Origin: Flavobacteriales bacterium
GTDB taxonomy: Bacteria; Bacteroidota; Bacteroidia; Flavobacteriales_F; PHOS-HE28
Assembly (NCBI GenBank): GCA_020635715.1
Contig: JACJZG010000007.1
Location: 93,489-157,488, forward strand
Direction: 5' to 3'
Length of the DNA: 64,000 nucleotides
Position numbers and translations under genes: made by a program. A model generated the notes under the pieces. The model searched no databases and had not been told where the DNA came from. It was given only the letters and a program-made list of their open reading frames with translations. Of this stretch, positions 10,144 to 19,711 are shown piece after piece. Every line of letters begins with the position of its first letter. The stretch's first letter is position 1.

Positions 10144-10392
10144 ATGAAGCTGATGCCCAAGGCCATTCTACTTCGACCCGCTGCGCCACCTCGGATGGTA
10201 TCCAAGGAGGCAGGCTCATTGCGCCGGTTCGACCCTATTGCACCTCGGTTGGGCACTTGGACGGAAGATACCTACCGGACCGGGTTGGTGGCATCGGTCG
10301 CCACTACCGCCGTGGCAGCAGCCTTGGGCAATGCGCAGAACAGTTCGGCGGTCTCGGACATCAACCGCGTCAGCCACCTCCTTAAGGGCTAA
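10144..10392 (+). pseudogene. Possible remnant of a small membrane protein gene
   Basis: An 82-codon frame lies in the 380-base gap between the exonuclease and the AraC gene. Its second half (GLVASVATTAVAAALGNAQ followed by NRVSHLLKG) looks like a first membrane helix and loop of a small polytopic protein and then stops abruptly where such proteins would continue. The first half is not convincing as protein. I read it as a truncated remnant, with chance not excluded. Nothing else is visible in the gap. Confidence 0.3.
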
Positions 10393-10421
10393 AAGGAAGC
10401 GGGAACCCCCACCTTTGCATC

Positions 10422-11330
10422 ATGAAGGCCTTTTCCCTCGACGCGTTCTACGAGCAAGTGATGCCACCCAGCAGCGCCAGCGCCAACGACGCCGACCTGC
10501 CGCAGTTCCAGGTGTACAGCGCGGCGGAGCTGGCGGCGGCCAAGCAGGACAAGCCACCGATGACCTACAACCGCAGGGCCTATTACAAGGTGAGCCTGAT
10601 CGAGGGCCGCAACCGCGTGGAGTACGCCGACAAGGTGATCGACGTGGAGGACCGTGCCTTGCTCTTCGCCACGCCGAAAGTGCCCTACCGCTACACGCAG
10701 CAGGGCGGCACGCAGGCGGGGCACTTCTGCATCTTCACCCACGAGTTTCTCTTCCAGAACGGACGCGGCATCACCCCGGATAGCCTGCCCTTCCTTCAAC
10801 CCGGCGCCTTCCCCGTGCTGCAGGTATCAGCGGAGGAAGCGGCAGAGGTGCGCGCCATTTTTGAGAAGATGCACCGCGAGCAGGGCTCGGACTATGCCTA
10901 CAAGGAGGATCTGCTGCGCAACCACGTGATGGAGCTGGTCCATTGGGGGCAGAAGCTGCATCCGGTGGCGGCCACGCCGGTGGTGCACAGCGCCGCCGAC
11001 CGCGTGACCACGCTCTTCCACGAGCTGCTCGACCGCCAGTTCCCCATCGAGGATCGCCACCAGCCGCTGGCCCTGCGCACGCCGGCCGAGTACGCCGCCC
11101 GCCTGGCCATCCAGGTGAACCACTTGAACAAGGTGCTGAACGAGACGACAGGCCGCAGCACCAGCGAACTCATCAGTGCGCGCGTGTTGCAGGAGGCGCG
11201 CATCCTGCTGAAGCGTAGCGATTGGAACATCTCGGAGATCGCGCATGCGCTCGGCTTCCAGGAGGTCTCGCACTTCAGCAACTTTTTCAAGAAGCACACG
11301 TCCGTTTCTCCCTCGGCCTACCGCGCCTGA
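10422..11330 (+). CDS. AraC-family transcriptional regulator
   Basis: A 302-residue regulator. The N-terminal half is a cupin-like sensor (RNRVEYADKVIDVEDRALLF), and the C-terminal about 100 residues hold the two helix-turn-helix motifs (HLNKVLNETTGRSTSELI and ISEIAHALGFQEVSHFSNFF), ending FKKHTSVSPSAYRA, the standard AraC/XylS ending. It stands directly upstream of an SDR gene on the same strand, a common pairing in which the regulator activates the oxidoreductase. A CACCTTTG sequence a few bases before the ATG may be its -7 element, which would leave a very short leader. Confidence 0.9.
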   Translation: MKAFSLDAFYEQVMPPSSASANDADLPQFQVYSAAELAAAKQDKPPMTYNRRAYYKVSLIEGRNRVEYADKVIDVEDRALLFATPKVPYRYTQQGGTQAGHFCIFTHEFLFQNGRGITPDSLPFLQPGAFPVLQVSAEEAAEVRAIFEKMHREQGSDYAYKEDLLRNHVMELVHWGQKLHPVAATPVVHSAADRVTTLFHELLDRQFPIEDRHQPLALRTPAEYAARLAIQVNHLNKVLNETTGRSTSELISARVLQEARILLKRSDWNISEIAHALGFQEVSHFSNFFKKHTSVSPSAYRA

Positions 11331-11511
11331 GGGTCCTGTGCGGTCCGTGCAACGAACGGATCGATTCACGCAAGCCGCTGCCGCAAGGCTCCCGGTACGT
11401 TCGCAGCCGCTAACAGGGCACTGCGCCGAACGCGCGTCTCCTGTGGCAGTCGCGGGAAGGTCCCGCAGCGGCAACCGGACCGGCCGATCACGGTCCAATG
11501 AACACGTGATC

Positions 11512-12267
11512 ATGAAACTCACTGGCAATACCATTCTCATCACCGGCGGTACCAGCGGCATCGGCCAGGCGCTCGCCGAGCAATTCCATCAACGCGGCAA
11601 TACGGTCATCATCGCCGGTCGGCGGCAGGCCGAGCTGGACCGCATCACAGCCGCGCACCCGGGCATGCAGGGCATCCAGGTGGACCTGACCGATGCCGAG
11701 GCCATCAACGCCTTCGCCGCGCGCATCCGCAACGAGTTCCCCGCATTGAATGCGCTGGTGAACAATGCCGGCATCATGGTGGCGGAGGACCATGTGAACG
11801 GCAGCGATGCCATGGCCATCGCCGAGCGCACCATCCAGACCAACATCACGAGCGTGCTGCAGCTCACCGCCTCGCTGCTGCCCAGCTTGATGAAGCAGCC
11901 CGCCGCCACCCTCATGGCCACCACCAGCGGCCTGGCCTTCGTGCCGCGTGCGCAATACCCGTCCTATTGCGGCAGCAAGGCCTTCCTGCACTCCTGGCTG
12001 CAGAGCCTGCGCCAGCAACTGCGCGGCACCAGCGTGCAGGTGCTCGAACTCGCCCCGCCCTATGTGCAGACCGAGCTCACCGGCGCGCATCAGGCCACCG
12101 ACCCGCATGCCATGCCCTTGGCCGACTACATCGCCGAGGTGATGCAATTGCTCGCCGTGCCGGAGCCGCCGAACGGCGAGGTGCTGGTGGAACGTGTGAA
12201 GCTGCTGCGCGATGCCGAGCGGAAGGGAGAATACGAAAAGGTGTTCGGTTTCCTGAATGCGGATTGA
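11512..12267 (+). CDS. Short-chain dehydrogenase/reductase, DltE-like
   Basis: A 251-residue SDR. The NAD(P)-binding loop is TGGTSGIG (residues 12-19), followed by NNAG, and the catalytic Ser and YxxxK are in TSGLAF and YPSYCGSKAF (Y and K four apart). The AGRR after the second strand suggests NADP preference. I take the ATG giving MKLTGNTILITGG; the longer open frame upstream is untypical. It follows the AraC gene on the same strand after 181 bases with no gene. The substrate is unknown. Confidence 0.88.
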   Translation: MKLTGNTILITGGTSGIGQALAEQFHQRGNTVIIAGRRQAELDRITAAHPGMQGIQVDLTDAEAINAFAARIRNEFPALNALVNNAGIMVAEDHVNGSDAMAIAERTIQTNITSVLQLTASLLPSLMKQPAATLMATTSGLAFVPRAQYPSYCGSKAFLHSWLQSLRQQLRGTSVQVLELAPPYVQTELTGAHQATDPHAMPLADYIAEVMQLLAVPEPPNGEVLVERVKLLRDAERKGEYEKVFGFLNAD

Positions 12268-12374
12268 GCAGGAGTTATCGGTTGCGACGGGATAGCTGAG
12301 GGAAGCTCGTACGGCGCTTTACGCCGTCGGCCGATCAAGCGCAATTCCGAACAAGCGCTAGGTTCGCTGGCAGC

Positions 12375-13013
12375 ATGTACGACCTCCCCCACCACAAGGC
12401 GCTCGACGAGCAGGACACCAAGGACCTCATCGCGCGCTATCCCTTCGCCTTCTTCACCGGCTGCGATGCGCAGAACAGGCCCGTTGCCACGCAGATCCCC
12501 GTTTTCATCGAGGAGCACGAGGGCCGGCGGATCCTGCGCGGGCACATCATGAAGCACACGGACCACCACAAGGCCTTCCTGCACAACCCGAACGTGCTGG
12601 TGGTCTTCACCGGCCATCATAGCTACGTGAGCGGCACCTGGTACAGCAACCCACACACCCCCAGCACCTGGAATTACATGAGCGTTCACGTCCGCGGCGT
12701 TGTACGCTTCCTGGACGATGCCGCGCTGGCGGATGCGCTGCGCACCATCACCCTGCATTTCGAGCACAACGATCCCCGCTCCACAACCGTCTACGACAAC
12801 ATCCCCCCGGAATTCCTGCAACGCGTCATGGGCGCTATCGTAGCTTTTGAAGTGGAAGTGCAGGAGATCAAGACCGTCTTTAAGCTGAGCCAGGACCGCG
12901 ACCAGAAGAGCTACCGCAACATCATGGCCAAGCTGAAGGAGCAAGGCGAGAGCGGGCAGGTGATCGCGGCTGAGATGGCGAAGCGGGAGAAGAACGTGTT
13001 CCCGGAGGCTTAG
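12375..13013 (+). CDS. FMN-binding negative transcriptional regulator, PaiB family
   Basis: A 212-residue PaiB-like protein starting MYDLPHHKALDEQD. Characteristic features are the segment ATQIPVFIEE, GHIMKHTDHHKAF and SGTWYSNPHTPSTWNY, which form the split-barrel flavin-binding fold. The name comes from Bacillus subtilis PaiB, linked to protease and sporulation control; whether this protein regulates transcription is not known. It may instead be an FMN-dependent enzyme. It stands alone, 107 bases after the SDR gene. Confidence 0.85.
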   Translation: MYDLPHHKALDEQDTKDLIARYPFAFFTGCDAQNRPVATQIPVFIEEHEGRRILRGHIMKHTDHHKAFLHNPNVLVVFTGHHSYVSGTWYSNPHTPSTWNYMSVHVRGVVRFLDDAALADALRTITLHFEHNDPRSTTVYDNIPPEFLQRVMGAIVAFEVEVQEIKTVFKLSQDRDQKSYRNIMAKLKEQGESGQVIAAEMAKREKNVFPEA

Positions 13014-13046
13014 GTCGGTTCAGCGGCACCGCTGCCCGTTTGGTCG

Positions 13047-13442
13047 CTACGCCCCTGCTCCTGGGATGTCCTCCACCAGCACCGCGTTCCCCGCTTTGTC
13101 GAAGTAGGTGCAGGTCATCGCGCGGGTATCCACCACCCAGCGCTCGACACCGGCCGCGCGCGTGTCGCTGCAGAACGTCGCATAGTCCGAGCCGCCTTGC
13201 TGATGGTGCTTGAGGCGGGCCATGAAATGGTCGAGGTCCAAGCGGTCGGCGATGGGCTGCACCGCATGGCCGGGCGGCGAGCTGAGGCGCTGGTCCGCAC
13301 CCTCGTAGTCGGTATGGCCATCGGTGAGCCAGGTGGTGTAACGGTGCACGCCCAGCTGGATGAAAGTCTGGATGAGGGCGGGGAAATCGGCGCCGCTCTT
13401 CACGCGGCTGCGCGCTTCGGCGAGTTGCTCAAGGGTGAACAT
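13047..13442 (-). CDS. DUF1398-family protein
   Basis: A 131-residue soluble protein with the layout of DUF1398 (YbcV-like) proteins: MFTLEQLAEARSRVKSGADFP at the start (20 residues shown are the first helix region), GVHRYTTWLTDGHTDY in the middle and a C-terminal strand pair (WVVDTRAMTCTYFDKAG). The family has no established function. It is convergent with the PaiB gene, with 33 bases between the stops. Confidence 0.8.
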   Translation of the reverse strand: MFTLEQLAEARSRVKSGADFPALIQTFIQLGVHRYTTWLTDGHTDYEGADQRLSSPPGHAVQPIADRLDLDHFMARLKHHQQGGSDYATFCSDTRAAGVERWVVDTRAMTCTYFDKAGNAVLVEDIPGAGA

Positions 13443-13550
13443 GGTCGTTTCGTGCTGGGCAGCAAAGCAAGGTCAGCACCCTGGCTTCCGCCTTGAAAAA
13501 ATGCGGCTACTCCGTTGGCAGATGTCGACCGAAAGCCGACCCGTTCGTTC

Positions 13551-13581
13551 TTCCACCTTTTCCTTGGATGAAAAGGTGGAA
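13551..13581. terminator. Perfect 12-bp hairpin, probable terminator
   Basis: The arms TTCCACCTTTTC (13551-13562) and GAAAAGGTGGAA (13570-13581) are perfectly complementary around a 7-base loop. It lies just beyond the 3' end of the decayed AraC gene on the minus strand and upstream of DUF1398, so it probably terminated that regulator's transcript. Confidence 0.5.
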
Positions 13582-13626
13582 GGACATTATCCAGCTCATT
13601 GTCGGCGTTGGGAGCCACGAGCGTAG

Positions 13627-14130
13627 AGCGAATTAATCCCCCGGAGGTCCGAAGCAGCGTTGCGGTGCATCACCGCTGAACGCCGGAACTGTTTCATGAA
13701 ATGCGCCTGATCGTAGTGGCCCGCGTCCAACGCGTTACCGTGCAAGGCCATACCGCTCACATGCGCGTTGAGCAGCTGCCGCATGCACACGATGCCTGCG
13801 TACCGCTTAGCCGTTACAGTCACCGCCTTGCGGAAACGCCGCTCTCAGGGACTGCAGATAGCGTGCTCCGCGAGTTGCTCGATGCCAAAGCCGCCCCTGC
13901 CCGTGGATGAGCGCCAATGCATCCACCATTAGCGCATCGCGCTCATCGGCGGTGCCGTCATCGCGCCGTGCGCCTGCTGCCCAAACTGTTGCCCCACTTC
14001 CCCAAGCCGCTTCTCCTTGTTCGTGCAGCATCGTCCATCTCACCAAGCGCACCGGGGGCTTCGCGTGCATCAGACCCGGCTGGTGCGTGATCTGCGGCCA
14101 AGGGCTTGTCGCCGAAGAAGGCGATATCAA
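13627..14130 (-). pseudogene. Decayed AraC-family regulator gene
   Basis: Fragments of an AraC/XylS DNA-binding domain are spread over different frames of the minus strand. One frame gives GFGIEQLAEHAICSP, a stop, then ERRFRKAVTVTAKRYAGIV, then GHYDQAHFMKQFRRSAV near 13690, which is the classic second helix-turn-helix of AraC proteins. Upstream, two frames between 13900 and 14130 carry poorly matching pieces of a sensor domain. At least one stop and one frame change break the gene. The intact pfpI-like gene is divergent from it, starting near its expected 5' end. Confidence 0.55.
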
Positions 14131-14140
14131 AAACCATTGA

Positions 14141-14704
14141 ATGATGAACGAATTGAAAGGAAAGAAGGTGGCCATCCTCGCCACCGACGGATACGAGGAC
14201 AGTGAACTGCGCGCGCCCAAGGAAGCGCTCGAGACGGCCGGCGCCCACGCCGTGGTGGTCTCCCTGGTCAGTGGCGAGATCCGCGGCTGGAAGGATAAGG
14301 ACTGGCACCACAGCACACCGGTGGATGTCGTCGTGAAGGAGACCAGTGCCAACGATTACGACGCGCTGGTGCTACCCGGCGGGGTCATCAACCCCGACCT
14401 GCTGCGGCGCGATGCCGATGCGGTCCGCTTCGTGAAGGACTTCTTCGCGCAGAAGAAGCCGGTGGCCGCCATCTGCCATGGACCCTGGATGCTCGTGGAG
14501 GCCGATGTGCTCAAGGGCCGCAAGGTGACCAGCTTCAAGAGCATCCGGAAGGATGTGGAGAACGCCGGCGCGCAATGGGTCGATGAGGAAGTGGTGGTGG
14601 ACGAAGGGCTGGTGACCAGCCGCAGCCCCAAGGACCTGCCGGCCTTCACCAATAAGCTCATCGAAGAGGTGCGGGAAGGCAAGCACGCGGAACAGCACGT
14701 CTGA
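14141..14704 (+). CDS. DJ-1/PfpI-family type 1 glutamine amidotransferase-like protein
   Basis: A 187-residue DJ-1/PfpI protein. The nucleophile elbow is AAICHGPWML with its Cys, and the acidic partner is in DGYEDSEL near the N-terminus. It is close in length and motifs to YhbO/PfpI-type proteins, which act in stress protection, reported as deglycases or glyoxalase-like enzymes. Two adjacent ATG codons (14141 and 14144) could start it. The gene stands alone. Confidence 0.88.
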   Translation: MMNELKGKKVAILATDGYEDSELRAPKEALETAGAHAVVVSLVSGEIRGWKDKDWHHSTPVDVVVKETSANDYDALVLPGGVINPDLLRRDADAVRFVKDFFAQKKPVAAICHGPWMLVEADVLKGRKVTSFKSIRKDVENAGAQWVDEEVVVDEGLVTSRSPKDLPAFTNKLIEEVREGKHAEQHV

Positions 14705-14812
14705 TCAGGCTGTCGCCTGGCATCACGCGCATCGAGCTGCCAGCAACCCACCAGCACCCCACCATTATTATGCAGGGCCGTGCGCCGTGCTCGCAACGCC
14801 ATCTGCAGACCT

Positions 14813-14848
14813 CCGCAGGGTCTCCCGAGGAACGAGGGGACCCTGCGG
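14813..14848. repeat. Dispersed palindrome, copy 1
   Basis: Ten-base arms CCGCAGGGTC and GACCCTGCGG flank a 16-base centre. A homologous element in the opposite orientation lies at 19645-19676, so this is a dispersed REP-like repeat. It sits in the 228-base gene-free stretch between the pfpI-like gene and the secreted protein gene. Confidence 0.6.
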
Positions 14849-14932
14849 CCTCGTAGCCGCAACCTCCATATCCATCGCAGCTCGTTGCCCCATGGACATC
14901 AAGATACAGTTCGTGTGCAAGACAAGCGCACC

Positions 14933-15517
14933 CTACCACCGCAGCACCTCACCCTCCGGGGCCTCGGCCAGGGCAATGACATACACCTCCCGCGACGCTT
15001 CCCTCACCTCCAGGAGTGCGGCCACCCACTTCGCGCCCTCAGCGCCGGGTACTCGCAGCACCACCACCGGCCGCTCAGGGTCCAAGGACGGCTGGTTGGG
15101 CTCCCCGATCGCCGTACCATAAGGCCACGCGATCACCTGCACCTCGGTATCGGTCCATTGGTAGCGTGAGGGCATGAGGTCGTTCTCGCGACCCAGGACC
15201 GGCAGGGTGTCGTGCCGTGCGAATCGCGTGGGTTCGCCGGGTCCCGAGCCGTCCACCACGCGCAGGAAGGTCGTGCCGTTCACCCCACGGAGCGCACGAC
15301 CGCACCATCCATAGCTGCTTGGCACATCATCCGTGCCCACCTCCGTGCCCACGAGTTCGAGATCGAACACCCCGTCGCTGCTCAGGTCGTATGAGGTGTT
15401 GGGCGGCATGCCGCAGGGTGGGTTGAACGGAAAGGGGATAGGGCCCGGCTGGGCCATCACCCTTGCGCCGACCAGGCAGGAGAATAAAACGACTACGTGC
15501 TTGATCTGCAGATTCAT
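14933..15517 (-). CDS. Secreted protein of unknown function
   Basis: A 194-residue protein starting MNLQIKHVVVLFSCLVGA with a signal peptide probably cleaved after VMAQ. The mature part is rich in beta-strand patterns and has two Cys-containing loops (NPPCGMPPNT and SYGWCGRAL). I recognise no family. A longer upstream start would place 15 polar residues before the signal peptide, so I prefer the internal Met. Confidence 0.6.
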   Translation of the reverse strand: MNLQIKHVVVLFSCLVGARVMAQPGPIPFPFNPPCGMPPNTSYDLSSDGVFDLELVGTEVGTDDVPSSYGWCGRALRGVNGTTFLRVVDGSGPGEPTRFARHDTLPVLGRENDLMPSRYQWTDTEVQVIAWPYGTAIGEPNQPSLDPERPVVVLRVPGAEGAKWVAALLEVREASREVYVIALAEAPEGEVLRW

Positions 15518-15744
15518 GCTGGGCGGTACACGCTGGTGGTCGTTGGGTTCATCGTGGTGCACAAGCCCGGTGCTGCGTTGAGGGGTACGGGTTCGTCAAC
15601 GCAGCGTGCCAAAGCCGCCTTACTCGCAATGTTCCTGAGGATCTCTGGCACCATGCGCGGAGGCCCGGTGATCGCGCATCCGCAGCCGCGAGGGTAGCAA
15701 CACGGTGCGCCTTGGCACCATGCACTTCAACGGACGTCCTCCCA

Positions 15745-17369
15745 CTACTCGATCCGCCTGCCCTCAGCAGGTCCGCCTTGCGTGAAGGTGAGCCGTTGCA
15801 AGCTGCCATCCGCTTCGGGATGGAATTCGATCGTGGCATCCACCACTTTTAGGAAGAACTTGTGGGGTGCTTCGCCGAACACCTCCACCTCCGCCTGGCG
15901 CGGCGGCTGGAGGAAGAAGCGATCGCCCTCGGCGCGGAAGCTCAGGATGAAGTCCGGCATCAGCTCGTACTTGCCGACGTAGGCCTGCAATGTGGCGTTG
16001 TCGAGCGGGATGGCCACATGGGCGGCGGGCAGGGGCTTGCTGCTGCGCACGAGCAGCTCATCGCGTCCCCGCGTCAGGAAGCGGGCGCCGCTCACCCGGC
16101 CGTTGGTGCGGTGGAAGGTGAGCGTGGTCACATCCCCGGCAAAGAGGAAACGGTCGTCGCCGAGGTAGTGCAGGTCCATCTTGCGGGAGCCCTGGCGCTG
16201 GGAGTGCAGGCCGCCCGCATCGGCGGTGATGTAGCGTTCCACGCTGTCGGCGGACACGTATACGCCGGTGTATTCCGCAGCGGCCTCGGCGGAGAGCGGC
16301 AGCACCGTACCACCGTAGGGCTTGCCCAAGGCGATGGCAGCGAGCTTCGGGGCCAGGTAGCTCGCATCGCTGCTCTCGCGGTTCACCAGCACCGCCACGT
16401 AGATGTCCTCCTCGGGCAGGTAGAGGCTGTTGCTCACGAAGCCGTCTATGCCGCCGCTGTGCTCGATCGTGCGGCTGCCCTGCACGTTCTGGAATCCCCA
16501 GCCGTAGCCATACTCCTCCGTGCTTCCATCCGGGAAGCGCTGGCCTACATGGGCCTTGGCCAGCATGGCCGCGGATACCTGCTTGCCCGCGAACACGCTC
16601 GTGTTCCACTTCCAGAGGTCGCGCACCGTGCTGCGGATGCATCCGGCCGCACGGGGCCAGGTGAGGCTAATGGGCGGTGCAGGCTCCCATCCACTTTCGC
16701 TACGGGTGTAGCCGATGGCTTCCGCAGGTAGGGCGGGACCCGTGATGGCCGCGCTGCTCTGCGTCATGCCGGCCGGCTTGAACAGGTACTCTCCGCATAC
16801 GCCGTCCAGGACAGGCCGGATGCGCGTTCGACGATCGCGGTGAGCAGCAGGTAGCCACTGTTGCTGTAGCTGAATCGAGTACCCGGTTCGAATTCCAGGT
16901 GCAGGTCCGCGAACAGGGCGATGATCTCCGTCAACTCGATGTCCTTCGCATACGCTTCAGGTTGGTAGAGGGGCAGATCGGTGAAACTGGGAATGCCGGA
17001 GCTATGCGTCAACAGGTGCGTGATGGTGATCGGCTTCTCCTTCCGGGGGAAGTCCACGTACTTCTGGATCTCGTCGTCCAGCTGGAGTTTCCCTTGTTCG
17101 GCGAGCTGCATGATGGCCACCGCCGCGAACTGCTTGCTCACACTGCCGATGCGGAACTGGTCCTCCGCCGTGAGCGCTTCACCCTTCGCCATGTCGGCCA
17201 TGCCGATGGCCCCTTCGTACAGCACCGTGCCGCCTTTGCTCACGATAGCCGCGCCCCCGGGCGCATCCGCCGTGAAGTGTTCCTTCATGGCCGCCTCGAA
17301 ATCGGCCGGGGTCTGGGCGTGTGTGCTTGCCAGGAGGGCGAGCGCGGAAAGGAGGGAAGGGATGCGCAT
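15745..17369 (-). pseudogene. Serine hydrolase (beta-lactamase family), frameshifted
   Basis: The N-terminal 193 residues carry a signal peptide (ends THAQ), the SxxK motif SVSK (S76-K79) and YSN (Y168-N170) of class C beta-lactamase-like serine hydrolases. The remaining 340 residues (EHSGGIDGF and a C-terminal beta domain) are in another frame. The break is near 16790, where family sequence runs from SGLSWTAYAE to EYLFKPAGMTQS; one missing base explains it. Repaired, the protein would have about 540 residues, a normal size. Probable role: periplasmic esterase or peptidase. The break may be real or a sequencing error. Confidence 0.75.
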
Positions 17370-17575
17370 GGTGGGTGCTTCTGAATGCCGAATGTGACGC
17401 CTGCGGAAGCCGATGCGTTACAGTTTGGGATGAGCGGTCGCATGACCTGTCGAGCGCGGTGGCGCTAGCGGGGGCTTGGGTGAGGCAGTGGACCAGTGGT
17501 CCGTGGGACTGGTCGCAGGGTCGTCAAAGACTGGAGACCACGGATCGCAGATCCGCGGCAGCGGGGGTACGAGCC

Positions 17576-17935
17576 TCAGCCCGCCTTGCGGTAGCGCTGG
17601 GCCATTTCCATGCTGAGTTCCACCATTTGCTGTGGGGAGAGGGTGCTCATGATGGCCTGAAGGTCCGGTAGCTCGGCATCTGGCTTTTGGAGGAATGCGA
17701 GGTGGTCGGTCCCGGGCAGGACGGTATTGGCATCCGGGGTGTAGGCGAGAAGGTCGTGCGGCTGGCAGTGGAGGATGCGGCAGAGCTTCTCCAAGTGCCG
17801 GAGGCTGACGGTGCGGGGCTTGCCGTTGGTGAGGCGGTAGGCAGTGTGGTGCGTGAAGCCGTTGGCGGTGAGGAAGGCGTAGGGCTTGGTGATGGCCTTG
17901 ACCTTCATGACGCGTTGCACATCGAGCGTGATCAT
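17576..17935 (-). CDS. XRE-family helix-turn-helix protein
   Basis: A 119-residue protein with a Cro/C1-type helix-turn-helix at about residues 12-66 (FTHHTAYRLTNGKPRTVSLR, then HLEKLCRILHCQPHDLLAY). The pattern is that of the HTH_26 branch common in Bacteroidota. The C-terminal tail ends in an amphipathic helix (SPQQMVELSMEMAQRYRK) that may dimerise. No phage or toxin partner is adjacent. Confidence 0.75.
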   Translation of the reverse strand: MITLDVQRVMKVKAITKPYAFLTANGFTHHTAYRLTNGKPRTVSLRHLEKLCRILHCQPHDLLAYTPDANTVLPGTDHLAFLQKPDAELPDLQAIMSTLSPQQMVELSMEMAQRYRKAG

Positions 17936-18531
17936 GAGCGGGGCTTTGCTGGGTTGATCGGCACCGTTGTACGGGGATCGGAATTGAAGTGTTGCGTATT
18001 AGACTCGAGCTGTTCTTGGGTTCACTTCATCTCCCCGGCAATGGATCGGGGCATCCACGGATCGTGACCATGCTGATGAGGCTGGGAGGCCTGGGTACGT
18101 GGCTTGTGCTCTTCCTGAGGCGTACCGGAGGTGGTTGATCCGACGTTTGGAGCGGTGCTGAGGCGGATAGAAGCTTCGGTGTTCCCGAATGCAGGAATAG
18201 TGATGCGTTCTGGAATGAGGCGCCCGGCGGAAGGAGGTTCGGGCTCCTGGGTTAGAGGCTTCAGGCGAATGAGGCCAGTGGTTAAGGGGTTCGAGGTAAA
18301 GGGGCGAAGAGGTGTCTTGGCTATTGGAGAACGGACTGATCAGGTGGCTTTGGCCAGGGGTTCAATGGCCAGCGGCTGGGCTAATGGTGGCCGGAGGCCA
18401 AGGGGTTCGTGGCTTGGTGGTCAGCTATGGAAGCGTGACTGGCGCACTTGGCCTATTGATCCACAGGCTGGAGCAGCAAAGGTTCACTGTCCGCATTGCC
18501 GCAGCAGCACACCATCGTGCCTCCAACACAT
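17936..18531. other. Gene-free stretch with strong G over C bias
   Basis: No convincing gene is present in this 600-base interval. On the plus strand, bases 18121-18420 hold about 127 G against about 53 C by hand count, far from the balance elsewhere in the window. Short G-rich words such as AAGGGGTTCG recur (near 18275 and 18400). The open frames here have no protein-like composition. Confidence 0.5.
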
Positions 18532-19599
18532 TCACTTCCCCCAGACCTCCACGAGCCGGTCGATATCCGCCGTGCTGTTATAGAAGTGGATGCCCACCCG
18601 GATGCCCTTGCCGCGGAAAGCCACCTTCACGCCGTGCTCCTCCAAGCGCTTCACCTGCGTTTCGTCACCCTGGAGGAGCAGAATGCCCGAACGCCGATCG
18701 GCATCACGACCATGCAACACGACGATACCCGCTTCATCGAAACGATCGATGGCATGGTCGCACAAGGCGTTCACGTGTGCTGCGATGCGCTGCGGACCGA
18801 TGGCGGCGATGCGCTCCAGCGCGTCCTGCAGGCGCACCAGGGACACCGGGTCGCGGTGACCGGCGTTGAGCAGGGCGACCGGATCCACGCCGTTACGCTC
18901 CTTCAGCTCCGCACGCACGGCTTCGCTGAGGTGGATGAAGCCATTGCCGAAACCGGCCAGGGGCCACTTGTAGCCACTGCCGCCGACGATGTCGATGCCC
19001 GCGGCGCGGAGATCCCAGGGCACGGCGCACCACGACTGCGTGATGTCCACCAAGGACCAGGCGCCGAGCGCCCGGCAGTGGGCGGCCAGGGCGGGCACAT
19101 CGATGCGGAAGCCCGATAACCACTGCACCTCGCTGATGGCGACCAATTGCGGCCGTTCGCGTTCCATGGTCTCCCGGACCCTGTCGAGGGAGATGGTGCC
19201 ATCCGCTTCCAGCGGCACCACCACGCGCTGGAAGCCCGGCAGGGCGAAGGGTGCATGCAATGTGGGATAGTCCTGCTCGATCAGGAGCACCTTGGTTCGA
19301 TGGGCCAGCAAGGGTGCCAGCTGCGCCAGCCCTACGGTGAAACCCTGCACCAGCGCCGTGCCCTCCACGGTGCCGCCGATGCTCGCCGCCACGGTACGCG
19401 CCACCTCCGCGTTTATACCGAAGATCCATTGGAACAGACGCGCGCTGCCCTCGCGCATCAAGCATTGGTGCTCCGCGTGCGCGGCCTGCACGGTGCTCTC
19501 CGCCATCAGCCCCATGGAGGAGGTGTCCAAGTAGCAGCGTTCCTGCAGGGCGGGGTAGGCGGAGCGGAGGGTGGCGTGGTCGGAGAGGGTGTTGGGCAT
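18532..19599 (-). CDS. Class V aminotransferase (cysteine desulfurase-like fold)
   Basis: A 355-residue PLP-dependent enzyme. The PLP lysine is in GGSGYKWPLAGFGNGF, and the Asp that contacts the pyridine nitrogen is in SLVDITQSW. The active-site Cys loop of true cysteine desulfurases is not evident, so it is more likely an aminotransferase, lyase or epimerase of the class V family. Substrate unknown. It is divergent from the low-GC gene at 19712, with 112 bases between starts. Confidence 0.82.
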   Translation of the reverse strand: MPNTLSDHATLRSAYPALQERCYLDTSSMGLMAESTVQAAHAEHQCLMREGSARLFQWIFGINAEVARTVAASIGGTVEGTALVQGFTVGLAQLAPLLAHRTKVLLIEQDYPTLHAPFALPGFQRVVVPLEADGTISLDRVRETMERERPQLVAISEVQWLSGFRIDVPALAAHCRALGAWSLVDITQSWCAVPWDLRAAGIDIVGGSGYKWPLAGFGNGFIHLSEAVRAELKERNGVDPVALLNAGHRDPVSLVRLQDALERIAAIGPQRIAAHVNALCDHAIDRFDEAGIVVLHGRDADRRSGILLLQGDETQVKRLEEHGVKVAFRGKGIRVGIHFYNSTADIDRLVEVWGK

Positions 19600-19644
19600 G
19601 GCGCGAAGGTCGGATGTTCGGGATGAGCCTATGCCGGGCCAGAA

Positions 19645-19676
19645 CGCAGGGTCCCCGAGGACGGGAGATCCTGCGG
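19645..19676. repeat. Dispersed palindrome, copy 2
   Basis: An imperfect palindrome beginning CGCAGGGTCCCCGAGG and ending GATCCTGCGG; its reverse complement matches the element at 14813-14848. It lies at the edge of the lower-GC accessory region, 36 bases before the start of the unknown gene at 19712. Confidence 0.6.
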
Positions 19677-19711
19677 AGGTTAAAGACTATATTCCCACAC
19701 TCAGAAGGCGC

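Noticed and set aside
18131..18869. Plus-strand open frames in the G-rich gap
   Set aside because: No start context, no protein-like composition, and partial overlap with the well-supported aminotransferase gene.
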